DNA of 64,000 bases, taken from NCBI RefSeq assembly GCF_040560245.1, contig NZ_JAKMWP010000001.1; one strand, given 5' to 3'. This DNA is from Morganella sibonii. GTDB lineage: Bacteria; Pseudomonadota; Gammaproteobacteria; Enterobacterales; Enterobacteriaceae. The position numbers were made by a program, and so were the translations under genes. The notes beneath the pieces were generated by a model that did no database searches, had not been told where the DNA came from, and saw nothing but the letters and a program-made list of their open reading frames with translations. Below are positions 54,373-63,198 of the stretch, one piece after another; positions within the stretch are counted from its first letter, which is position 1, and each line of letters begins with the position of its first letter.

Positions 54373-54963
54373 TTAGTCTTCCTGGTGGGGGAAAAGGGTA
54401 TTGTCGATTAAATCACATAAACAATTCACCGTCAGCATATGTACTTCCTGTATGCGGACACTGTGCTGTGACGGTACGCGGATTTCCGCATCACGCGGAC
54501 CCAGCAGACCGGCCAGCTCCCCGCCGTCGTAGCCGGTCAGGGCCACAATGGTCATATCGCGGGTTACCGCTGCCTCAACCGCTTTGATGATATTGCGGCT
54601 GTTGCCGTGGGTGGATATTGCCAGCAGCACATCACCGGTCTGGCCGATGGCGCGGACCTGCTTGGCATAAATTTCATCCTGCTGCCGGTTGGCGGCGATA
54701 GCGGTCATCACCACATTATCAGTATTCAGTGCCAGTGCCGGCAGGCTCGGGCGTTCGGTTTCAAACCGGTGGATCATACTGGTGGCGAAGCGCGAGGCTG
54801 TTGCCGCTGATCCTCCGTTCCCGCAGCAGAGGATTTTATTGCCGTTAAGTAACGACTGAACCATCATCAGAGCTGCCCGGGAAATGGCATCCGGCAGTGC
54901 TTCTGCGGCTGCAATCTGCGTCTGAATACTTTCAGTAAAACACTGTTTAATTCTGTCTAACAC
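54373..54963 (-). CDS. diaA: DnaA initiator-associating protein DiaA
   Basis: DiaA is a tetrameric SIS-domain protein that binds DnaA and promotes orderly initiation at oriC. From GTG 54963 the 196-residue product equals E. coli DiaA in length and has the same LDRIKQCFTESIQTQIAAAE start; AGGAC lies seven bases before. Motifs include NKILCCGNGGSAA and ISTHGNSRNI. E. coli has a threonine at the second glycine of GNGGSA. An in-frame TTG at 54984 is less likely. Confidence 0.96.
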   Translation of the reverse strand: MLDRIKQCFTESIQTQIAAAEALPDAISRAALMMVQSLLNGNKILCCGNGGSAATASRFATSMIHRFETERPSLPALALNTDNVVMTAIAANRQQDEIYAKQVRAIGQTGDVLLAISTHGNSRNIIKAVEAAVTRDMTIVALTGYDGGELAGLLGPRDAEIRVPSQHSVRIQEVHMLTVNCLCDLIDNTLFPHQED

Positions 54964-54996
54964 GTTAAGTCCTGCTGTCAGCAACGGATGGCTGTA

Positions 54997-55359
54997 TTAA
55001 CAAAAATCGGTGTGACCAAAGGCATTTTTCAGCCAGTTGATATGGTCACCGGTTATTGCACAAATGTCAAAACGGCAGTCACAGGTCAGCATACTCAGTT
55101 GCTGCTGAGATAACCAGCAGGAAGCCGCATAAAGTAAGCGGCGCTGCTTGGCTCTGGTGACGCTTTCTGCTGCGCTGCCGTAGTGTGCATTACGGCGGTA
55201 ACGGACTTCGGTAAATACCCAGGTACCGTGATCCCGCATAATTAAATCGATTTCGCCCCGGCGGAAACGGACATTCTGTGCAACAAATGTCAGTCCCTGC
55301 TGTTCCAGCCAGCGCCGGGCAAACTGTTCATGACGGCGGCCTGTCAGCCATGTAAGCAT
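54997..55359 (-). CDS. yraN: UPF0102 nuclease-fold protein YraN
   Basis: YraN belongs to UPF0102, a predicted endonuclease-like family of uncertain function. The 120-residue product has the PD-(D/E)xK core: GEIDLIM followed by FTEVRYRR. The N-terminus is about ten residues shorter than that of E. coli. It lies between lpoA and diaA as in E. coli. Confidence 0.92.
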   Translation of the reverse strand: MLTWLTGRRHEQFARRWLEQQGLTFVAQNVRFRRGEIDLIMRDHGTWVFTEVRYRRNAHYGSAAESVTRAKQRRLLYAASCWLSQQQLSMLTCDCRFDICAITGDHINWLKNAFGHTDFC

Positions 55360-55398
55360 AAATACATGTCCCTGTATGTTAATTATGCCAAAGGAAAC

Positions 55399-55421
55399 AA
55401 AGGTGACATCCTGTCACCTTT
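55399..55421 (-). other. Hairpin between lpoA and yraN
   Basis: AAAGGTGACA (55399-55408) and TGTCACCTTT (55412-55421) form a perfect 10-bp stem with a three-base loop, in the 78-base gap on the lpoA-yraN transcript. A short T-run on the minus strand (TTTG) makes partial termination possible. Confidence 0.55.
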
Positions 55422-55437
55422 AAAAATCAGACAAAGC

Positions 55438-57219
55438 TTAGTTCGCGGCACTCAGCGGGGTGAGATTCCCCTGCTTAAAGACCAGCCACGGCAGATGACG
55501 GTAAACGGTGCAGTTATCAGTGACAGTGATGTCACCGCTGGCACCATTCATGCGCAGAGTATGCCGCTGCATATCGCCGAACTGATTCGCCAGACGCCAT
55601 GCATCCATCCCCATCGCATAGAGGCGGACACGGGTATAGTCATTGCCGAATTTTCCTGCGGCCTGATTCAGTAACTGCGGATTTCCGCCCGCAATCAGCG
55701 GAATGTCTGTCAGTTTCAGTCCTTCCATCTCAAACTGAAAATCTTTGCCTGTACCGGCCTTATTGCTGCGTGAGCTGGCATAAAACGCCGGGCGTCCGCG
55801 GGCACTGGTGGCAAACTCCAGCGTCGGCTTGATATAAATCAGCTGATCAGAGGTCGCGATAATATAGACGGAATCCACACCGCCGCTGACTGGCTGCGGC
55901 TGCGTTACAGAACCTTCCTGCTGTATCAGCGCATCTTCCGGCTGTGATATCTGCGGAGAGGATGGCTGCACCGGTACGCCGGTCAGTGACAGTGAGCTGC
56001 CCGGATTGCCGGAGAAAGTCTGGTGAAGCACCACACCACCGCCGTTTTTCTGCCATTCATCGGCAAAGCTTTGTGCGATCCGGCGGCCGAAGTTGTTGTC
56101 CGGTGTCAGTACCAGCGGCGCGGTTTTATTATCCTGACGGATAAACTGCGCGGCGTTGCGGGCTTCATCTTCCGGTGAAAGCGAGAAGTAACACACATTA
56201 GGGCGGGCAATTGGTGTGTCTAATTCATTAAGCGCCAGAATGTTCAGCGGCGTATTGGCAGCGGCCAGTGTCGCCACATCTCCTTTGAGCAGCGGTCCGA
56301 CAATCAGATCCATACCGTCAGCCTGTGCCTGTGCCAGCAGTGTTGCCAGCGGCTTGCTGTCGGTATCGTAGACTTTCACATCGGTGACTGTGCGGGATTC
56401 AGCGCTGTACGGCCGTGCCTGCGGTGCTGTGACCGGGCTTGCGGCGGTCATGCCGTCAGTGCTGCTGTCATTTGACGGTGCGCCGTTGACTGTATCCGGG
56501 GTGGTGATGTCTTTATCCGGATCTGCCGGGCTTAGGGTGGTCTGTACCGGAACCGGGCCGGTATCGTCCTGCGGTGAGGCGGAAATATCAGCCGCCGGGT
56601 AACCGGTGCTGTATACCGCGCCGTTCTGTGCATCGGTAAAGCCCTGACGGATAGCATCACCCATCAGTTTCGCCTGACCACTCAGCGGCAGGAACAGCGC
56701 CACACGGGCGTTTTTGCCGGTCTGACCATAGGTACTGCTCAGGGTCTGGACAAGATCCTGCGGCAGGGATTTGGCCGCCGGGTTATCCGGATAGCGGATT
56801 TGCCAGTCGCCGAGGGCGGCGGAAAGTGCTTTCAGATCCTGCAGGTTGTTCTGATACAGAATCAGCAGGTCAATCCAGCCCTGTAATACGCTCTCATCAG
56901 CGTTAACCTGAATGTTATTGCGCTCTTCAGGGGTAAAACGTGTTAGCATCAGCCAGGTTTCATCAATATTCTGCTGATGTGCATCCGGATCAGAGAGCAG
57001 CGGCTCCTGAGAGATGTAAGCACGGATAGCGTCGGTGGACGGTTTTCCGGCGGCCGCATCAATCACCTTCTGATATTGCTGAACCAGTGTTTCCGGCTGG
57101 CCTTTGCCGGCTGTACCCGCATGCTGATTATTGAGTGTACACCCTGAGATCATCAGTGCGGAAAAGAGTGCGGCACAAAGTAATTGTCTGCGGTAACGCG
57201 ATAAAGTTAAGGAAAACAT
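55438..57219 (-). CDS. lpoA: Penicillin-binding protein activator LpoA
   Basis: LpoA is an outer-membrane lipoprotein that reaches through the peptidoglycan to activate PBP1A. The 593-residue product has a signal peptide with lipobox MISGC (C27), a TPR-like N-domain (about 45-230), a Pro/Ser/Thr/Asp-rich linker (about 260-330) and a LivJ-like C-domain. It is shorter than E. coli LpoA (678) and nearer the Haemophilus length. ATG 57219 is chosen from the signal peptide; the frame is open to 57423. Confidence 0.94.
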   Translation of the reverse strand: MFSLTLSRYRRQLLCAALFSALMISGCTLNNQHAGTAGKGQPETLVQQYQKVIDAAAGKPSTDAIRAYISQEPLLSDPDAHQQNIDETWLMLTRFTPEERNNIQVNADESVLQGWIDLLILYQNNLQDLKALSAALGDWQIRYPDNPAAKSLPQDLVQTLSSTYGQTGKNARVALFLPLSGQAKLMGDAIRQGFTDAQNGAVYSTGYPAADISASPQDDTGPVPVQTTLSPADPDKDITTPDTVNGAPSNDSSTDGMTAASPVTAPQARPYSAESRTVTDVKVYDTDSKPLATLLAQAQADGMDLIVGPLLKGDVATLAAANTPLNILALNELDTPIARPNVCYFSLSPEDEARNAAQFIRQDNKTAPLVLTPDNNFGRRIAQSFADEWQKNGGGVVLHQTFSGNPGSSLSLTGVPVQPSSPQISQPEDALIQQEGSVTQPQPVSGGVDSVYIIATSDQLIYIKPTLEFATSARGRPAFYASSRSNKAGTGKDFQFEMEGLKLTDIPLIAGGNPQLLNQAAGKFGNDYTRVRLYAMGMDAWRLANQFGDMQRHTLRMNGASGDITVTDNCTVYRHLPWLVFKQGNLTPLSAAN

Positions 57220-57279
57220 ACTGTACCCGGTTATAGTTTTCTGAAAGCTCAATTCTAATGTGATCATCTGGACGAAACA

Positions 57280-58152
57280 ATGAATCAACCTAATCAAGCT
57301 GTGGTTGCGGCAGCGACACTTTATGTTGTGCCGACACCGATCGGTAATCTGAATGACATCACAGCACGCGCTCTCGACGTGCTGACGAATGTCGATCTGA
57401 TTGCAGCGGAAGATACCCGGCATACCGGCTTGTTACTTTCTCACTTCGGTATTAATAACCGGCTGTTTGCGCTGCATGATCATAATGAACAGTATAAAGC
57501 AGATCAATTAATTACCAAATTACAGTCCGGGGTCAGTATCGCATTAGTGTCCGATGCAGGTACACCTTTAATTAACGATCCCGGTTACCATCTGGTCCGG
57601 CGTGCCCGTGATGCGGGGATTACCGTGATCCCGCTGCCCGGTGCCTGTGCCGCCGTCACGGCGCTCAGTGCGGCCGGTCTGCCGTCTGACCGTTTTTGTT
57701 ACGAAGGGTTTCTGCCGGCCAAAAGCAAAAGCCGTCAGGATACACTGCGGGCACTGGCCGATGAGCCGCGTACCCTGATTTTTTATGAATCCACGCACCG
57801 TGTTCTGGATACACTGGCCGATATGGTCGCCGTATGGGGTGAAGATCGTTATGTGGTCCTGGCGCGGGAACTGACCAAAACCTGGGAGTCGATTCAGGGG
57901 AAACCGGTCGGGGAACTGCTGGCCTGGGTTCTGGAAGACGAAAACCGCCGCAAAGGGGAGATGGTGCTGATTGCGGAGGGAGCGAAACCGGTTCAGGATG
58001 AGGAATTCAGCCCGGAAATTCTGCGTGCGCTGGCGATTGTGCAGAAAGAACTGCCGCCGAAAAAAGCGGCTGCGGTAGTGGCCGAGTTATACGGCGTGAA
58101 GAAAAACGCCCTTTACCGTTACACCCTGGACGGGAATTCCGCCGCGGAGTGA
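57280..58152 (+). CDS. rsmI: 16S rRNA 2'-O-methyltransferase RsmI
   Basis: RsmI 2'-O-methylates C1402 of 16S rRNA using S-adenosylmethionine. The 290-residue product has the tetrapyrrole-methylase-like fold with PTPIGNLNDITARAL at the start, AEDTRHTGLLLSHFGI, LVSDAGTPLINDPGY and PLPGACAAVTALSAAGLPSDRF. It diverges from lpoA with 60 bases between the start codons, as in E. coli. Confidence 0.97.
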   Translation: MNQPNQAVVAAATLYVVPTPIGNLNDITARALDVLTNVDLIAAEDTRHTGLLLSHFGINNRLFALHDHNEQYKADQLITKLQSGVSIALVSDAGTPLINDPGYHLVRRARDAGITVIPLPGACAAVTALSAAGLPSDRFCYEGFLPAKSKSRQDTLRALADEPRTLIFYESTHRVLDTLADMVAVWGEDRYVVLARELTKTWESIQGKPVGELLAWVLEDENRRKGEMVLIAEGAKPVQDEEFSPEILRALAIVQKELPPKKAAAVVAELYGVKKNALYRYTLDGNSAAE

Positions 58153-58192
58153 TGCATTTCCCGCCACCCGGTCTTCCGGGGCGGAGTTATTC

Positions 58193-58221
58193 TGTACATC
58201 CGCGGGAAAGCTGCTTATAAT
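58193..58221 (+). promoter_or_regulatory. rnpB promoter
   Basis: A perfect -10 TATAAT at 58216-58221 and a -35-like TGTACA at 58193-58198 are spaced by 17 bases. The expected start, seven bases past the -10, coincides with the deduced 5' end of RNase P RNA. Confidence 0.8.
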
Positions 58222-58228
58222 CCGCAGC

Positions 58229-58603
<375 letters not shown>

Positions 58604-58604
58604 C

Positions 58605-58635
58605 ACAACCCCGCGTCTGACGCGGGGTTGTTTCA
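58605..58635 (+). terminator. Terminator after rnpB
   Basis: ACAACCCCGCGTC at 58605-58617 and GACGCGGGGTTGT at 58619-58631 are a perfect 13-bp inverted repeat, followed by TTTCATTT. yhaK converges from the other side and may share it. Confidence 0.88.
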
Positions 58636-58650
58636 TTTCAGGGCAGTATA

Positions 58651-59349
58651 TCAGGCCAGAATATCAATCAGCAGTGCCCGGCACGGCGTTTTCGCCTGAA
58701 AGGTCACTTCCCGGCTTTCCTGAATAAACGCGCCGTCCCCGCACTCAATTATCCCCTGTTTTTGCCCGTCATCCGCCGTCACGGTGCCGTGAACCGACTG
58801 ATAAAAAGCCCGTTTGCCATACAGCGGCAGTGTCAGGGATTCTCCGGCGGAGAGCATCAGATGAGATATTCTCACGCCCTGCTGCAAATCAATACTGCCG
58901 TTTTCACCGTCCGGTGAGGCAATCAGCTGCACAGGTTGTTGTGTCAGCACCAGTTTTTGTGAACTGCCGCGCAGGCTGCCGCGTGCGGCTTTCAGCCAGA
59001 TCTGAATCCGGGTCAGTGGTGACTGCTCACAGGGATTGGTTTCCGTATAGCTGATATCTTTACGCGGCGAGAAAAACAGACATTCATCCTGTCTGCTCTC
59101 CAGATAAAGTCCGTCATTGTCATGAATATCGTGCTTCCCTCTGAGGATCAGGTTTACAATATCCACATCGGGATAGGATTTGGGCTGGAAACCGGCACCG
59201 GGAGCCAGCACTTCCTGATTCAGTGCTTTCAGCGGGCCGTACCCCAGAAATGCAGGGTCAAAATAATGCCCGAAAGAGAATGCGTATTTCGCCTGTAACC
59301 AGCCATAGTCGGCGGACCCGGCCTGTCCGGCGGTTCTGTGTATAATCAT
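58651..59349 (-). CDS. yhaK: Pirin-family bicupin YhaK
   Basis: YhaK is a pirin-like double-cupin protein; in E. coli it is reactive-oxygen sensitive, and its reaction is unknown. The 232-residue product has HRTAGQAGSADYGWLQAKY, FSFGHYFDPAFLGYG and VLNQEVLAPGAGF-like NQEVLAPGAGFQP blocks. ATG 59349 matches the E. coli start (233 residues) though its Shine-Dalgarno sequence is weak; the frame is open to 59508. It diverges from yhaJ. Confidence 0.94.
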   Translation of the reverse strand: MIIHRTAGQAGSADYGWLQAKYAFSFGHYFDPAFLGYGPLKALNQEVLAPGAGFQPKSYPDVDIVNLILRGKHDIHDNDGLYLESRQDECLFFSPRKDISYTETNPCEQSPLTRIQIWLKAARGSLRGSSQKLVLTQQPVQLIASPDGENGSIDLQQGVRISHLMLSAGESLTLPLYGKRAFYQSVHGTVTADDGQKQGIIECGDGAFIQESREVTFQAKTPCRALLIDILA

Positions 59350-59455
59350 AATGGTCTGCCTGTTGTTAAACATAGTGAAATAATAAAGGGCTGGACGCTG
59401 AATTGTTAGCCAGTTAATCTGGTGGCGACATTCAAAATTTCTGACTGAGATAATG

Positions 59456-60352
59456 ATGAGTAAAGACAAAGCGTTAACGCTGGAATCATTGCGCGTGATG
59501 GATGCCATCGACCGCCGCGGGAGCTTCGCGGCGGCGGCGGAAGAACTGGGACGTGTACCGTCCGCCCTGAGCTATACCATGCAGAAACTGGAAGAAGAGC
59601 TGGATGTTGTTCTGTTTGACCGCTCTGGTCACCGGACAAAATTCACCAATGTCGGGCGGATGCTGCTGGAACGCGGCCGCCTGCTGCTGGAGGCAGCGGA
59701 TAAACTGACCAGTGATGCGGAAGCTCTGGCAAGAGGCTGGGAGCCGCATCTGACGATTGTCTGTGAAGCGCTTATCCCGACGGCCTCTCTGTTCCCGCTG
59801 GTGGATAAACTGGCACAGAAATCCACCACTCAGCTGACACTGGCCACTGAAGTGCTTGCCGGAGCCTGGGAGCGGCTGGAAACCGGACGTGCTGATATTG
59901 TGATTGCGCCGGATATGCATTTCCGTACCTCCTCTGAAATTAACTCCCGCCCGCTTTATTCCGTGGTGAACGTATACGTGGCCGCGCCTGATCACCCGAT
60001 CCACAAAGAGCCTGAACCGTTATCTGATACCACCCGTGTGAAATACCGCGGAATTGCCGTGGCGGATACCGCCCGTGAACGGCCGGTACTCACGGTATTA
60101 CTGCTGGATAAACAGCAGCGCCTGACGGTCAGTTCCATTGATGATAAACGCCGTGCTCTGCTGGCCGGGCTGGGAGTGGCGAGTATGCCGTACCCGCTGG
60201 TGGAAAAAGATATCCTGGAAGGCCGCCTGAAAGTGATCGGCTCTGAATACAGTCACGAAACCAATGTTATTATGGCGTGGCGCCGCGACAGCATGGGGGA
60301 AGCCAAAGCCTGGTGTCTGCGGGAAATTCCGAAATTATTCAGCGGAAAATAA
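59456..60352 (+). CDS. yhaJ: LysR-family transcriptional regulator YhaJ
   Basis: YhaJ is a LysR-type activator. In E. coli it activates yqjF in response to nitroaromatic breakdown products and affects virulence loci. The 298-residue product matches E. coli closely: the helix-turn-helix is in LESLRVMDAIDRRGSFAAAA and VPSALSYTMQKLEEEL, and the C-terminus is AWCLREIPKLFSGK. ATG 59456 gives E. coli's length; ATG 59453 is in frame. The likely target yqjF is about 1 kb away. Confidence 0.96.
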   Translation: MSKDKALTLESLRVMDAIDRRGSFAAAAEELGRVPSALSYTMQKLEEELDVVLFDRSGHRTKFTNVGRMLLERGRLLLEAADKLTSDAEALARGWEPHLTIVCEALIPTASLFPLVDKLAQKSTTQLTLATEVLAGAWERLETGRADIVIAPDMHFRTSSEINSRPLYSVVNVYVAAPDHPIHKEPEPLSDTTRVKYRGIAVADTARERPVLTVLLLDKQQRLTVSSIDDKRRALLAGLGVASMPYPLVEKDILEGRLKVIGSEYSHETNVIMAWRRDSMGEAKAWCLREIPKLFSGK

Positions 60353-60380
60353 AACGCTGATATCCCTGAGTTATTATCTG

Positions 60381-60418
60381 ATACCCGCCCTGTTATCTGT
60401 GGCGGGTATTTTTTTTTC
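60381..60418 (+). terminator. Terminator after yhaJ
   Basis: ATACCCGCC (60381-60389) pairs with GGCGGGTAT (60401-60409), then a run of nine or so T. It separates yhaJ from the downstream glycosyltransferase gene. Confidence 0.93.
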
Positions 60419-60571
60419 GTACCGGAGGTTTGTTGCGGTATTCGCCGTAAAATACGTATATTGATAATAGGAACAACAGCGATTGACGGAAACTATTCAT
60501 CAGTTACCCTTTCGTGAATAACCGGTAGTCGAAAAAAATATTTTATCAGTGTAGTATTTGCAGGAGGCAAC

Positions 60572-61348
60572 GTGGATCTGAATCGGTTTATGTCGGGCGA
60601 GGATTTTGCATTTAATCATGATTTCTTTGAAAAAGTTATTTATATTAATTTGGCGTCCCGTCCGGATCGTAATGAAGATATTCTGGATGAACTGAAAAAT
60701 ATCGAAATTCCGCACGATAAAATTATCCGTTTTGATGCAATTGAAAAAAATCCCGGGTTTCTGGGATGTACACTTTCTCATGCTGCGGTCATGAAAATGA
60801 TTATTGAAAATAATTGGGGACCTGTACTGGTTGTTGAGGATGATAATGGTTTTTATCATGATGATGAACATATCCGGCAGGCGAATCTCTTTTTATCGGC
60901 GCTTCAGACAAGAGAATGGGATGTTGCATTACTGGGCGGTAATTATTACAAGGTTTTTGAATATGAACCGGAAGTCTGCTTACTGGAAATGAAACATTCA
61001 TACTGTACAAATGCATATATTGTGAACCGGGGTTATGCAGAAACATTGTATCAGACCTTTAATGACTCCGCAGATCGGATCACAGCGGGTGATAAACCGG
61101 ATGAATCGCAAAGTCTTGATGTTATCTGGAACGAGTTGATGGAAAAAGATAACTGGTTTGGTTTGTATCCGTGTATCGCTTATCAGGCAAGAGGATTTTC
61201 CGATATTCGTGGCGGGTCAATGAACTATGAATTTTTATTTAATAAACCGCTGTCAAAACTGACATTTTTTACCCGTGACGGCAGGATGAAACCCAAAGTA
61301 ACAGAACAGGAAACTGAAAAAGAAACATCCGCCGGAGCGGATGTTTAA
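60572..61348 (+). CDS. Family 25 glycosyltransferase, orphan, AT-rich
   Basis: The 258-residue protein is a GT25-type (LPS/lipooligosaccharide) glycosyltransferase, cytoplasmic or peripheral at the inner membrane. Visible motifs are VIYINLASRPDRNE (22-35), GCTLSH (65-70), the acidic VVEDD (87-91) that would hold metal and nucleotide sugar, and the SYCTNAYIVNRGYA region. It begins with GTG after GGAGG. Donor and acceptor are unknown. It is clearly more AT-rich than its neighbours, stands between two conserved genes and has its own terminator upstream, all of which suggest acquisition. Confidence 0.85.
   Translation: MDLNRFMSGEDFAFNHDFFEKVIYINLASRPDRNEDILDELKNIEIPHDKIIRFDAIEKNPGFLGCTLSHAAVMKMIIENNWGPVLVVEDDNGFYHDDEHIRQANLFLSALQTREWDVALLGGNYYKVFEYEPEVCLLEMKHSYCTNAYIVNRGYAETLYQTFNDSADRITAGDKPDESQSLDVIWNELMEKDNWFGLYPCIAYQARGFSDIRGGSMNYEFLFNKPLSKLTFFTRDGRMKPKVTEQETEKETSAGADV
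61323..61346. terminator. Terminator hairpin inside the 3' end of the GT25 gene
   Basis: AAACATCCGC (61323-61332), loop CGGA, GCGGATGTTT (61337-61346) is a perfect 10-bp stem that encodes the last residues of the glycosyltransferase. On the minus strand it is followed by TCTTTTTC, so it likely terminates the converging yqjF transcript. Confidence 0.7.
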
Positions 61349-61390
61349 TAATATATTATTATATTGCTGTGTGGCTTTGCCTGAATGACA

Positions 61391-61777
61391 TTACCATTTC
61401 TTTTTCAGTAAATAATCGATACTGAATTTACCCGGGCCGGTGACTGCCAGCAGCAGATAACCGCCTGCAATGGTAAAGTTTTTCATAAACATTAACTGGT
61501 TGGCACCTTCCGCAAAATTACTGTGGAACAGCAGGGCGGTCAGTACGGTAAAACCAAAGGTGAAAATTGCGGTTGTCCGGGTTAAGAAACCGAACAGGAC
61601 AGCCAGACCGCCACCCAGTTCCAGCAGAATGGTCAACGGCAGTAATGCCCCCGGAACACCCATTGCCAGCATATATTGCTGAGTTCCTGCATAAGCATCC
61701 CCCAGTTTGCCGTATCCGGCCACAATAAATAAGACAGGCATCATGATACGTGCGACTAAAATAGCGTAGTTGTTCAT
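61391..61777 (-). CDS. yqjF: DoxX-family inner-membrane protein YqjF
   Basis: YqjF is a four-helix DoxX-family membrane protein, a putative quinol oxidase subunit with no proven reaction. The 128-residue product has LVARIMMPVLFIVAGYGKL, the AGTQQYMLAMGVPG block and LFHSNFAEGANQLMFMKNF, close to E. coli YqjF. AAGGAT precedes the ATG. The 190-base space to yqjK suggests its own promoter, plausibly the YhaJ target. Confidence 0.95.
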   Translation of the reverse strand: MNNYAILVARIMMPVLFIVAGYGKLGDAYAGTQQYMLAMGVPGALLPLTILLELGGGLAVLFGFLTRTTAIFTFGFTVLTALLFHSNFAEGANQLMFMKNFTIAGGYLLLAVTGPGKFSIDYLLKKKW

Positions 61778-61967
61778 TGTGAGATCCTTATTAGCTCAAC
61801 AATACTGAGTAGTAAATATGAAGACCGCGTCACATATTCTTTTATCTGAATGGCACGATATGCCAATCTGTTTCGTTGAGATAATAGTAAAGGCGAATGA
61901 GAAAGATTGTTAGCAAGAATTCTTCATAAACAACGTCAAAAATTTTGAATCCGGGTACCCGGCGGGA

Positions 61968-62270
61968 TTAATGCTGCTTATTACGGGGAAAACTGTTCTG
62001 AAGTGTGCGGAAAACGCCCCACAGCCCAAGGGCGCGCTGCCCCCAGCGTACGAGCTTTTTCGGGTGGCGGACAGATAAAACAGAAATCAGGCTGACGCCG
62101 GCAACAACCAGCGGGCGCAGCTGTGATAATGTCTGCCATGTGCGATCGAACGATTCGGTTTTTTTCAGCCACTGATCAGCGGCCTGTGATAAATCGCTGC
62201 GTTGGGCAGCGATGGTGTCAATCAGCGCCTGTTTGTTGCGGGCGCGCTCAGCACGGCGGTGTTTATTCAT
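61968..62270 (-). CDS. yqjK: YqjK-like inner-membrane protein
   Basis: YqjK is a small protein of unknown function in the yqjDEK operon. The 100-residue product is basic at both ends, with one hydrophobic segment at about 53-66 and the conserved block RHPKKLVRWGQRALGLWG. ATG 62270 lies within the end of yqjE, giving an eight-base overlap; the frame is open upstream to 62381 without homology. Confidence 0.9.
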   Translation of the reverse strand: MNKHRRAERARNKQALIDTIAAQRSDLSQAADQWLKKTESFDRTWQTLSQLRPLVVAGVSLISVLSVRHPKKLVRWGQRALGLWGVFRTLQNSFPRNKQH

Positions 62271-62676
62271 GATCCTGTTCCTGCTTTTTTCTTTCCAGCA
62301 GCTGCCTGTCGATAGCCAGCTGTTCGCGGGTCGCCCCGAGCAGAGATGAACGGCGGGCTTTACGGACGGCCCACAGCGCAAAAATCAGCGCTCCGCCGAG
62401 CAGAACAGAGGTCATGATAATCATCGCAGTCAGACGGTACACAGGATCAACCGCCCACATGACCAGAATCATCAGGCTCATCAGCCCGAACGCGGTCAGC
62501 AGAAGGGCCGTACCGGCCAGCAAAATCAATTGGATCAGAGTAGACTTCTCTTCTTCCAGCTCGGTGGCAACGAGCCTGAGCCGGGTTTCAGCCATACTGA
62601 TCACAATGGCGGCGATACGTGTCAGTGTATCGAGGAGCCCTTTACCGGGCCCCTGCGGACGCTCCTGATCTGCCAT
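62263..62676 (-). CDS. yqjE: Phage holin family/DUF1469 membrane protein YqjE
   Basis: YqjE is a DUF1469 inner-membrane protein of unknown function. The 137-residue product has an amphipathic start, two membrane helices (about 48-74 and 82-105) and a basic coiled tail (LERKKQEQDHE). It starts three bases after yqjD and overlaps yqjK. Confidence 0.92.
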   Translation of the reverse strand: MADQERPQGPGKGLLDTLTRIAAIVISMAETRLRLVATELEEEKSTLIQLILLAGTALLLTAFGLMSLMILVMWAVDPVYRLTAMIIMTSVLLGGALIFALWAVRKARRSSLLGATREQLAIDRQLLERKKQEQDHE

Positions 62677-62679
62677 AAC

Positions 62680-62982
62680 TCAGCGGCGGGCCAGTAAAAC
62701 GCCTAACACCACACCGACAGCCGCACCGATACCGATACCGGTCCACGGATTTTCCCGTACATAATTATCGGCTTTTCCGGCGATTTCTTTTGTCTGCTGC
62801 ACAACCTGCTCTTTACCTTCCGCCAGGCGGGAACGGGAGTTTTCCAGCGCGGCCTGTGCTTTTTTCTTCAGCGAATCCACTTCTTCTTTGGATTTACTTT
62901 CTGCTGTGTTCAGCACAGATTCCAGGGTGTCAGCTAATGATTTCAGTTCTGCACGTAAATCTTCATTTGTATGATGTGACAT
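62680..62982 (-). CDS. yqjD: Membrane-anchored ribosome-binding protein YqjD
   Basis: YqjD is a DUF883 (ElaB/YqjD/YgaM) tail-anchored protein that binds 70S and 100S ribosomes in stationary phase in E. coli. The 100-residue product has a helical N-terminal part rich in Glu/Lys (about 5-75) and a C-terminal membrane segment with glycine zipper GIGIGAAVGVVLGVLLARR. AGGAAC lies before the ATG. It heads yqjD-yqjE-yqjK. Confidence 0.95.
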   Translation of the reverse strand: MSHHTNEDLRAELKSLADTLESVLNTAESKSKEEVDSLKKKAQAALENSRSRLAEGKEQVVQQTKEIAGKADNYVRENPWTGIGIGAAVGVVLGVLLARR

Positions 62983-63198
62983 AGGAACTCCTCGTGGTGG
63001 TTATACCGTAACAAGTTAAAGTAACTGCTTTTTACCGGTGATTAAAGGTAAATTATAGTTTATTTTCCGGTATCTTTCTGCACATTACGGGTGCTGGTGG
63101 CGGAATTCAGAGGAAATGACGCTGAAACGGCGGGCAGGAAGAGAAAGTATCCCGGCCGGCTGCTGTAATTGCACCGGCCGGAAAAATAGTCTGATAAG

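Noticed and set aside
57220..57423. Longer LpoA start at 57423
   Set aside because: It would place 68 unrelated residues before a perfect lipoprotein signal peptide and would overlap rsmI antisense.
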